DNA of 36,098 bases from Acidobacteriota bacterium. GTDB lineage: Bacteria; Acidobacteriota; UBA6911. The DNA lies in the NCBI GenBank assembly GCA_003225335.1, contig QHZE01000195.1:1-36098 (forward strand), in the 5' to 3' direction. Made by a program: the position numbers and the translations under genes. Positions 15,647 through 22,567 of the stretch are shown piece by piece; the first letter of the stretch is position 1; each line of letters opens with the position of its first letter. A model generated the notes under the pieces. It was not told where the DNA came from and did not search any database. It saw only the letters and a program-made list of their open reading frames with translations.

Positions 15647-15805
15647 ATGAAGCTCCGGTTGGCGGCGGCTCTGGCTGGCTACTTGATTCTGGCCCTGGTC
15701 GGCACCTTCATACTCGAGGGGGCCCTGCGAATCGCGCTCTGGATCTTCTTTGCCGGCCTGGCTGTCAAAACGCTGATTCACTCTAAAGACCCAGACATGG
15801 AATGA
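15647..15805 (+). CDS. Small two-helix membrane protein, 52 residues, unknown function
   Basis: ATG 15647 to TGA 15803-15805. The product has two hydrophobic segments (residues about 5-23, rich in Ala, Leu, Val; about 26-44, LRIALWIFFAGLAVKTLI) separated by a short EGA turn, with basic residues at the N-terminus and a charged HSKDPDME tail. That composition is far from random translation of the surrounding repeat DNA and suggests a real gene. No good ribosome binding site is seen. It is bracketed by two copies of the CAGACCTCAG element (15483-15595 and 15809-15907), and truA follows. No family is recognised. Confidence 0.55.
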   Translation: MKLRLAAALAGYLILALVGTFILEGALRIALWIFFAGLAVKTLIHSKDPDME

Positions 15806-15808
15806 CAT

Positions 15809-15907
15809 TTCAGACCTCAGACCTCCAGACTCGCATCAGAGCACTTCGGGCTTGTGTCAGAGTTTCGGGTCTGAAGTCGGAGGTCTGATGTCTGAGGTCT
15901 GAAGTCT
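15809..15907. repeat. Inverted repeat, CAGACCTCAGACTTC family, copy 2
   Basis: The left arm (15809-15830, TTCAGACCTCAGACCTCCAG) begins three bases after the small membrane gene. The right arm (15869-15907) ends ten bases before truA. Confidence 0.85.
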
Positions 15908-15916
15908 TGATCAGAA

Positions 15917-16699
15917 ATGACGCGATTGAAACTCTATCTGGAGTATCAAGGGACGCGCTATAGCGGATGGCAGATCCAAAAGAACGCGCGCACCGTGCAG
16001 GGAGAGATCTGCGAGGCAATCCGCAAAGTCACAGGCCTCGCCGGCTTCGAATTTCACGGCGCCGGCCGGACCGACGCCGGCGTGCACGCATTGCGGCAAG
16101 TGGCGCACCTGGAGCTGACGACTTCCCCGGAGTCCGAAGTCTTGAGAAGGCGAGTCAACGAGCAGCTCCCTTCGGATATTCATATTCTGAAGATTGAAAG
16201 AGCCAACCCGAGGTTTCATGCGCGCCACCACGCCGTCTCCCGCAGCTATTTGTATCAGATCTCTCGAAGAAGAACGGCTTTCGGCAAGAGACTGGTCTGG
16301 TGGATCAAGGAAGACCTCGACCTCGAGCGCATGCGCAGAGCCGCAACGCTATTCGCCGGCATGAAAGACTATCGATCGTTTGCCGCGGATGCGCCAGATG
16401 AAAAATCCACGAAGGTGCTTATCGAACGAATCGTCCTGAAGGAGGCGGGCGGCTTAGTCTTGATCCGGATCGAAGGGTCGCACTTTCTCTGGAAAATGGT
16501 CCGCCGGATCGTTGGAGTCCTGACGGAAGCAGGCAAGGGGAGGCTCCCCATCGAGGAGATCGCGCGCTTCTTTGACACCACGTCCGACCAACCCGCTCGC
16601 CTGGCGGCTCCCGCTTCCGGGCTGTTTCTGGAACGCGTCTATTATGAAGGCGATCCCAGACTGGAACGGCTCGAACCCGTCATTCGGATTGACGATTGA
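15917..16699 (+). CDS. truA: tRNA pseudouridine(38-40) synthase
   Basis: Converts uridines 38-40 in the tRNA anticodon arm to pseudouridine. The catalytic Asp is D53 in GAGRTDAGVHA. Other family blocks are LEYQGTRYSGWQIQ at the N-terminus, RFHARHHAVSRSYLYQI near 97-113, and FLWKMVRRIVGVLTEAGKG near 192-210. At 260 residues it has standard length and is intact. No strong ribosome site precedes ATG 15917, which begins just beyond a repeat element. The last codons run into another inverted repeat shared with the convergent oxidoreductase gene. Confidence 0.96.
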   Translation: MTRLKLYLEYQGTRYSGWQIQKNARTVQGEICEAIRKVTGLAGFEFHGAGRTDAGVHALRQVAHLELTTSPESEVLRRRVNEQLPSDIHILKIERANPRFHARHHAVSRSYLYQISRRRTAFGKRLVWWIKEDLDLERMRRAATLFAGMKDYRSFAADAPDEKSTKVLIERIVLKEAGGLVLIRIEGSHFLWKMVRRIVGVLTEAGKGRLPIEEIARFFDTTSDQPARLAAPASGLFLERVYYEGDPRLERLEPVIRIDD

Positions 16700-16742
16700 C
16701 GAATGAAAAGGCGAGCGCGGTAGTTGACTTCAATCGTCAATC
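16687..16742. repeat. Short inverted repeat, GATTGACGATTGA family
   Basis: The left arm (16687-16700) overlaps the truA stop; the right arm (16730-16742, TCAATCGTCAATC) reaches almost to the next gene. It spans the whole 45-base convergent gap. A longer relative is at 22427-22506. Confidence 0.75.
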
Positions 16743-16744
16743 GG

Positions 16745-17982
16745 CTAGTTGCCGGTGGTCAGTGAACGGTACGCGGGGATGCCGCCCTCGCCCGGCACCG
16801 GAATCACGGCTTTGATGTCGACCGGACCCATTGCATATTCCGTGGGACCGAGCCTGACGGCGGACTGCATCAGGTCGCCCCAGGTCACTTCCTTGCCGGA
16901 ATAGGCCGAGTCTCGCCCCATGATCGCAACCAAAGTGGAAATCGCGGTCTCTTCAGCCGTGTTGACCGGCTTGTTTGTGCGAATGGCTGTGACCAGATCC
17001 ACGTGCTCCTGGACAATGGGATTGTTTCGCGCGCCCTCGTAATTCCAGACCACTTTGCCCGCCCGGTCAAAAATCGTCCCTTCCAGCTTGCAGGATCCTT
17101 TGGTGCCCACGAGGATTTCCTCGTGAATATTCGCGCAGCCGTTGATCTGGCGTATCGTGCTGTGCATGTGCACGCCATTTTCAAACTGATAATCGACGCT
17201 GAAACCTGGTCGAGATGGTGGATGTGCTGTTCCACGATGTGATCGCCGGAGAGCCAGATCCAGTTCACCCAGTCGCGAATCATATACTCCATGTCGGACC
17301 AGCCGGGCTCCCGCTCCCGGAACCAGAGCGCCCCTTGATTGCGGAAAGCGCGCACCGCCAAAACCTCGCCGATGGCTCCGTCGAGAATGCGCTTGCGCGT
17401 CTCGATGCGAGCCTTGTCATGCCGCATCTGTGTCCCAGTCATCACAGAGAGTCCCTGCGCCTTGGCCTTCCTGGCAGTCTCCATTACCGAGCGCGACCCG
17501 ACCGGATCGACTGCGACGGGCTTTTCCAGAAAGCAATGTTTCTTCGCGGCGACGGCGGCTGCAAAGTGCTCGGCGCGGAAGTGCGGCGGGGTCGCATTCA
17601 ACATGATGTCCACGCCGGAATCGAGGAGTTTCTTGTAAGCATCGAAACCGACAAAGCAATTCGACGCGGGAATCTCCTGTTTGTGTTTCCCGTTTAGGAC
17701 AGCCCTCGCCTCGTCGACGCGGTCCTGAAAGACATCCGCCAGCGCGGTGACCTCTAGATTTGGACCGGCTTCCAGGAAATTGCCCGCGGCCCCACGGCCA
17801 CGCCCCCCGCAGCCTACCAGTCCCGCTTTCAGCACGGGACCATCCGGAGCTTTTTCCGTCACCGCCGGTTCCCCTTGTCTCTGGGAGAAGACCGCCCTGC
17901 GCGAGGTGACAAAGGTCGCGCCGGCAGCAGCCAGCGTGCCTATGAAACTCCGTCGATCGAGGTCCGAAAACTTGATTTTCAT
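16745..17982 (-). pseudogene. Gfo/Idh/MocA family oxidoreductase with twin-arginine leader, frameshifted
   Basis: The family uses NAD(P) to oxidise or reduce sugars, sugar acids and inositols; the Zymomonas glucose-fructose oxidoreductase is a periplasmic, Tat-exported member. The N-terminus has a Tat-type leader (DRRSFIGTLAAAGATFV), then a Rossmann fold (AGLVGCGGRGRG, residues 53-64), the EKP motif at 153-155 and the conserved HIHHLDQ at 253-259. Just after HLDQ the frame breaks: the correct protein continues in another frame as FSVDYQFENGVHMHSTIRQ to a stop at 16745. A single missing base near 17201-17208 explains it, and the repaired product is about 412 residues. It may be real or a consensus error. 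It is downstream of lctP on the same strand. Confidence 0.85.
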
Positions 17983-18054
17983 GGCTCGTCCTCCCTTTGT
18001 CGATTAATTTCGCAAGTGTAAGCCACTGCAGCCGAATTGTTAACAAAATCTTAG

Positions 18055-18131
18055 CGATTCTTCGAGCTTCGCGTCTTCGTGGTGGATCCTGTGCGCGGGA
18101 TCCACCACGAAGACGCGAAGACGCAAAGAAT
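18055..18131. repeat. Long perfect hairpin, CTTCGCGTCTTCGTGGTGGATCC
   Basis: Arms 18067-18089 and 18098-18120 are perfect 23-base reverse complements around an eight-base loop; outer bases extend the pairing imperfectly. It starts at the stop codon of lctP, between lctP and the oxidoreductase gene. It is a member of the ACGCGAAG family and could end or attenuate transcription from lctP. Confidence 0.9.
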
Positions 18132-19783
18132 CAGAAAGGGATGGCTCCGGGAAAGACGAAAGCGTAAAGCATGACAATCAAACCCACCAGCGAGGCCAGG
18201 ACGATGCTGTGCACGAACACCGCTTTGAAAATTGCCGCCTCCTTTCCGACCTGTTGCGTGGCAGTGCTCGAAACGACGATGGATTGGGCGTCGATCATTT
18301 TCCCCATGACGCCGCCGCAGGAGTTCGCAGCGGCCATCAGAACGGCGCTGTAGCCGAGCTGTTCGGCAGTCACCTTCTGCAGGTTCCCGAAAAGCGCGTT
18401 CGATCCCGCATCGGTGCCGGTCAGCGCAACGCCCAGCCATCCCAGAAGCGTGCCGAAGAACGGAAAGGCGGGCCCGGTCCGCGTAAGGCTGAGGCCCAGC
18501 ACCGTGTCCATGCTCGAATAGCGCGTGACGAAAGCAAGGCCAACCATGAAGCTGATGGCCAGCAGCGAGGGAACCAGCCGGGCCACGGTCTGGCCAAAAA
18601 TCCTGAGCGTCCTGTTCAGAGGCAGACCGAGCAGCAGGGCAGAAAGGACTGTCCCGAAGGAAATCGCTGTGCCGGGAAGGGCTACAAAGTTCAGGTCCGC
18701 GATCGCAGCTTCCCGCGCAGGCTGTGGAACCACAGGCGGCACCCGCAGCACCAGATTATGCAGACTGGGCATAGGCTGCTTCAGGATCGAGTAGCTCAGG
18801 GCCTTGTTGGCGTCCGGCAGCCCCGCAAGAAAGATGAAAAGGGAGCTCAAGATGAAAGGGGACCAACCTTTCATAACTGCCACAGTGGAATGCCGGCGCA
18901 GCTCGATAGCCACAGCCGACTGCCCGATCCTGCCGGTTCCCATGCCACCCTCGTTCTCAATCACCCTCGCGGGCCTCCACACCTTGAGGAAAGCGACCAT
19001 TACGAGAAGAGAGAAGATCGCCGCTACGATATCGACCAGTCCGGTCTCCTGGAAGTTCGACCAGTAGAACTGCATGCCCGCGAACGAGAGGCCGCTCACA
19101 GCAAGCGCCGGCCAGACGTCGCGCGTCTCACGCCAGCCCACCATGCTGCGCGTCAGCCACAGAGGCAGAATAGCGGATAGAGGCGGCAGGATCCTTCCTG
19201 CCATCATGTTCAGGGAATGCTCCGGCAGTCCGGTGACGCCTGCGAGCACGCGGATCGGGTTCCCCACGCCTCCCCACGCCACCGGAGCGGTGTTCGCCAG
19301 CAGGCAGAGGGTTGCGGCCTGGAACGGCGGGAATCCAAGCCCGATCAAAAAGGAACCGGCAATAGCCACGGGAGCGCCGCCGCCGCCGGTTCCTTCCAGA
19401 AACGCGCCAAAGCAAAATGCGATCAGAACCAGCTGCAGGCGCTTGTCCGAAGAAAGGCCCGCGATGGATTCCTTCATCACCTGAAACTGTCCCGTTTCCA
19501 CAGCCACGTTGTATAGGAAAATCGATGCGACAATGATCCACGCGATCCGCAGGAGGCCGAAGACGAACCCAAGCAACGAAGAGCTCAGGATCATCAACGC
19601 CGGCATCCGAAAGACGACAAGCGCCAGAAGGACCGCCACGATCATCCCGCTCAGAGCCGCAACCCAAACGCGCTTCTTCAACACAAGCAGGACGAAGAAG
19701 AGCGTCAGCACGGGCAATGCGGAGACCAGGGTCGAGAGGGGCCAGTAGCCCAGCGGATCGTAATTCTGGTACCACGAACCCAA
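18131..19783 (-). CDS. lctP: L-lactate permease family transporter (LctP/LldP)
   Basis: An inner-membrane proton-linked permease family that imports lactate and other 2-hydroxy-acids such as glycolate. The 550-residue product has about 13 hydrophobic segments. It carries family blocks FCFGAFLEGTGGGGAPVAI, LLANTAPVAWGGVGNPI, GWLGVALTGTDAGSNALFG and AAANSCGGVMGKMIDAQSI. Translation starts at TTG 19783, with GAGGAG about nine bases upstream. It sits among exported sugar-acid enzymes, so its cargo may be a carboxylate made by them; that is inference. It has an intact frame. Confidence 0.94.
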   Translation of the reverse strand: MGSWYQNYDPLGYWPLSTLVSALPVLTLFFVLLVLKKRVWVAALSGMIVAVLLALVVFRMPALMILSSSLLGFVFGLLRIAWIIVASIFLYNVAVETGQFQVMKESIAGLSSDKRLQLVLIAFCFGAFLEGTGGGGAPVAIAGSFLIGLGFPPFQAATLCLLANTAPVAWGGVGNPIRVLAGVTGLPEHSLNMMAGRILPPLSAILPLWLTRSMVGWRETRDVWPALAVSGLSFAGMQFYWSNFQETGLVDIVAAIFSLLVMVAFLKVWRPARVIENEGGMGTGRIGQSAVAIELRRHSTVAVMKGWSPFILSSLFIFLAGLPDANKALSYSILKQPMPSLHNLVLRVPPVVPQPAREAAIADLNFVALPGTAISFGTVLSALLLGLPLNRTLRIFGQTVARLVPSLLAISFMVGLAFVTRYSSMDTVLGLSLTRTGPAFPFFGTLLGWLGVALTGTDAGSNALFGNLQKVTAEQLGYSAVLMAAANSCGGVMGKMIDAQSIVVSSTATQQVGKEAAIFKAVFVHSIVLASLVGLIVMLYAFVFPGAIPF

Positions 19784-19789
19784 TGTGTT

Positions 19790-19798
19790 AACTCCTCG
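19790..19798 (-). promoter_or_regulatory. Ribosome binding site supporting the lctP TTG start
   Basis: GCGAGGAGT on the minus strand lies about nine bases upstream of TTG 19783; no ATG is near the family start. Confidence 0.5.
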
Positions 19799-19811
19799 CC
19801 CGAAGTGAAAC

Positions 19812-19918
19812 AGGAATCCAGAATTCAGAATCCAGAATCCAGAATTTGCATTCCGAGAACGGCCCGCGAATTCGGAACGTTACTCTTCTGGATTCTGGAT
19901 TCTGGATTCTTGGTTCCT
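19812..19918. repeat. Inverted repeat, AATCCAGAATCCAGA family
   Basis: The left arm (19812-19845) has tandem AATCCAGA units, and the right arm (19886-19918) has TCTGGATTCTGGATT units. It lies between the manD-like and lctP genes on the same strand. Confidence 0.85.
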
Positions 19919-19945
19919 CTTGTCACTTGTCATTAAGTACTCAAA

Positions 19946-21328
19946 TCAGGGGCGGATCACTGTGCCGTCGCGACGCCGTGTCGTTCCCCAGCTATGATCG
20001 AAAGTCCGGCCGGGGGGAAACGGGAACTTCGCCGCCAGCTTCTCATCGACGTCAATGCCGAACCCGGGGGCTTCCGTGGCGTACATATAACCATTCCGGA
20101 CCTCGGGGCATCCCTGAAAGACTTCGCGCGTCTCGGGCGGGAAAACATACCCCTCGTGGATGCCGAAGTTGTAGCTCGCCAGCTCGAGAGCGAGTCCGGC
20201 TGCGTGTCCCACGGGGGAGACGTCTCCCGGACCATGCCACGCCGTTTTGACGCCGAAAAATTCGCAGAGCGCCGCCACCTTTCGCGCCATCGACAGGCCG
20301 CCGACCTGAGAGATGTGAATCCGGATAAAGTCGATCAGGCGGTTTGCGATCAGGGGCACATACTCATGCTGCGTGTTGAAAAGCTCCCCCATCGCCAGCG
20401 GGATGCTGGTCTGCTGCCGCAGAATGCGAAAGTGGTCGTTTTCTTCCGGAGGCAAGGGATCCTCCAGGAAAAAGAGGCGGTATTTTTCCAGTTCTTTACA
20501 TAGATTGACCGCCTGGTTAAGGGTCACGCGTTCGTGAACGTCGTGCAGCAGCTCCACCTCGTCTCCCAGCTTCACGCGCAGGTATTCGAACAACTTCGGC
20601 AGCATGCGAACATAGGGAGCGGATTCCCAGATGGACCGGGGATTAGCCGGGCCGGCCACGTCGGCATCCGGCGCCCCTCCCGCTCCCGGAGCCCCCGTTA
20701 CGCCCCGCGCGCCGTACGAAGCCAGTCCCGGGACCGCTGCCTGAACGCGCACGTGTCGATATCCGCCTTCCATCGCTTTGCGGGCATTCTCTTCCACCTC
20801 CTGGAAGTCGCGCCCGCTCGCATGGAAATACAGGTCCGCCGCAAAGCGGCACTTTCCTCCCAGTAACTGATAGACCGGCATGTTGGCCCGTTTTCCCTTG
20901 ATGTCCCATAAAGCCATGTCGATGCCGCTCATCGCATTGAACAGCACCGGGCCGTTACGCCAGTAGGAACTGACGTACGAGGACTGCCAGATATCTTCGA
21001 TTTCGTCCGGATTCCTTCCTATCAAGAACGGCTTCAGATACTGCTCCACCGCAGTCTCGACCGCGTAAGCTCTCTGAGTAAATGTGGCGCAGCCCAGCCC
21101 ATACAGCCCCGGTTCGTTGGTGACTACTTTGACAACCACGAGGCGGATCCCGTTAGGCGCCGTGAGGATTGTCTTGATATCGGCGATCTTCAGGAGCGGG
21201 AGGCCTTTCGTCGCAACCGGCTTCTGCGGCGCCCATGCGAAAGCAAGCGGGCTTTCTTGAGAGAATGAGCCGGAGCCTCCGGCAGCAGCACCGATCGATA
21301 GCCAGCGCAAAACGTCGCGTCGATCCAT
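19946..21328 (-). CDS. Tat-leader enolase-superfamily sugar-acid dehydratase (ManD/RspA type)
   Basis: The ManD subgroup dehydrates D-mannonate and/or D-gluconate to 2-keto-3-deoxygluconate. The N-terminus is twin-arginine-like (MDRRDVLRWLSIGAAAGGSG), so it is predicted to be exported. Active-site residues known for ManD can be placed: Arg194 (HVRVQ), Tyr205 (PGLASYG), metal ligands Asp263, Glu289 and Glu315, catalytic His265 (LLHDVHER), and His365 (WHGPGD). This is a complete set, unlike many paralogues. The C-terminal blocks SPVGHAAG and NFGIHEG also match. Length is 460 residues, including about 40 leader residues. GGGGG lies just upstream of ATG 21328. Substrate assignment to mannonate versus gluconate cannot be made from sequence. 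Confidence 0.9.
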   Translation of the reverse strand: MDRRDVLRWLSIGAAAGGSGSFSQESPLAFAWAPQKPVATKGLPLLKIADIKTILTAPNGIRLVVVKVVTNEPGLYGLGCATFTQRAYAVETAVEQYLKPFLIGRNPDEIEDIWQSSYVSSYWRNGPVLFNAMSGIDMALWDIKGKRANMPVYQLLGGKCRFAADLYFHASGRDFQEVEENARKAMEGGYRHVRVQAAVPGLASYGARGVTGAPGAGGAPDADVAGPANPRSIWESAPYVRMLPKLFEYLRVKLGDEVELLHDVHERVTLNQAVNLCKELEKYRLFFLEDPLPPEENDHFRILRQQTSIPLAMGELFNTQHEYVPLIANRLIDFIRIHISQVGGLSMARKVAALCEFFGVKTAWHGPGDVSPVGHAAGLALELASYNFGIHEGYVFPPETREVFQGCPEVRNGYMYATEAPGFGIDVDEKLAAKFPFPPGRTFDHSWGTTRRRDGTVIRP

Positions 21329-21393
21329 AGTGGCCCCCTTTTTAAAGATGTACTGCGATTCTAGTCCGGAATCGCACAGATCAAAGCAGAAAT

Positions 21394-21493
21394 GCAGTGG
21401 GCAGTGGCCAGTGGTCAGTGGTCAGTGGTCAGTGGTCAGTAGGCAGGACTCTTGGCGCCCGCTGGCCACTGGTCACTGGCCACTGCCCACTGC
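21394..21493. repeat. Inverted repeat, CAGTGGTCAGTGG family
   Basis: The left arm (21394-21440) has six tandem (G)TCAGTG/GCCAGTG units, and the right arm (21462-21493) has GGCCACTGGTCACTGG units. It lies between the divergent manD-like and RraA-like genes. Confidence 0.87.
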
Positions 21494-21540
21494 AGTCGAG
21501 TTTGGCGGTGAGCGAAAAAAATCGTGGTAGGATCTGGATT

Positions 21541-22419
21541 ATGAAAACCATAACGACGATGGGAGCGGTACTTTTCCTGGCCATGGTTGCTCCTTCCAGG
21601 GCCCAGGTATTTACCTTTACTCGGGAGCAGATGATCAAGTACACCGCGAAGAATCCCTACGACCGTTTCGAGGACGGAAGACCGAAGGTGCCGGACAGCC
21701 TGCTGGAGAAGGCTCGAGAACTGACTGCGGAGGAAGTCTTCGCGGTTCTGCCCAAGGCCAACTTCCCCAATCAGTTTGAAGGGAACTGGAAGTTGCTGCA
21801 TCCCGGCAAGAAACTCGTGGGGAGGGCGGTAACGGCCCAGTTCATGCCCCATCGGCCGGATGTCGCGGACGTGAGCGAAGGCGAAGCCAAGACGAAAGGA
21901 CTCGCCCCGAATGCCAACCAGCGCGTCCTGGATATGCTCGAACCCGGCGATGTTCTGGTTGTCGATCTGTTCGGCAAGATCGAAAACGGAACGATGGTGG
22001 GCGACAATCTCGCCACGTACATCTACGCCAGGGCGAAGACCGGCTTTGTCTTCGACGGCGCAGTCCGCGATCTGGAAGGGATCTATCCGCTGGAAATGGC
22101 CGGTTACTTCCGCGGCGTGCACCCCTCCGCAATAGGCAACGTAATGCTGACTGCCGTTAACACTCCCGTACGGATAGGCAACGCGACGGTCATGCCCGGG
22201 GACGTTGTGTTTGGAGACAGAGAAGGCGTCTACTTCATTCCACCCCACCTCCTCCAGGAGATTCTCGACAAGGCGGAAATCACCCACATCCACGACGAAT
22301 GGACCAAAGCGAAACTTCTCACGGGCCGGTACAAGTCCAGCGAGATCTATCCCACACCGAAGAGCCCCGAACTGAAGCAAGAATACGAGGATTACTTGAA
22401 GAAGAAACGCGGCAAGTGA
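21541..22419 (+). CDS. Sec-exported RraA-like aldolase-family protein
   Basis: The RraA fold includes 4-hydroxy-4-methyl-2-oxoglutarate aldolase (which releases pyruvate) and the RNase E inhibitor RraA. This 292-residue protein starts at ATG 21541 with a signal peptide (MKTITTMGAVLFLAMVAPSRA, predicted cut before Gln22). The RraA core spans about 90-250, with the loop VGDNLATYIYARA (153-165) and the catalytic-type motif DGAVRD (172-177) holding Arg176-Asp177. Export argues against RNase E regulation and for an extracytoplasmic aldolase or decarboxylase. It is divergent from the manD-like gene, and both may be read from the same gap. The exact substrate is unknown. Confidence 0.88.
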   Translation: MKTITTMGAVLFLAMVAPSRAQVFTFTREQMIKYTAKNPYDRFEDGRPKVPDSLLEKARELTAEEVFAVLPKANFPNQFEGNWKLLHPGKKLVGRAVTAQFMPHRPDVADVSEGEAKTKGLAPNANQRVLDMLEPGDVLVVDLFGKIENGTMVGDNLATYIYARAKTGFVFDGAVRDLEGIYPLEMAGYFRGVHPSAIGNVMLTAVNTPVRIGNATVMPGDVVFGDREGVYFIPPHLLQEILDKAEITHIHDEWTKAKLLTGRYKSSEIYPTPKSPELKQEYEDYLKKKRGK

Positions 22420-22426
22420 GCCCTAT

Positions 22427-22506
22427 CCGATTGACGAATGACGAATGAACCGAGAAGGACTTGGCGGATCTCATCGTTCATTCGTCAATCGTAAATCGTC
22501 AATCGG
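22427..22506. repeat. Inverted repeat, GATTGACGAATGACGAATG family
   Basis: The left arm (22427-22450) and right arm (22476-22506) pair well, with CCGATTGACGA and TCGTCAATCGG at the ends. It begins eight bases after the RraA-like stop, between convergent genes. Confidence 0.85.
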
Positions 22507-22567
22507 AACCGCGAAAGGGCAGCCCCTGCGGACCGCGATTGGCCCGACTTAGACAAATGGGCATCGG

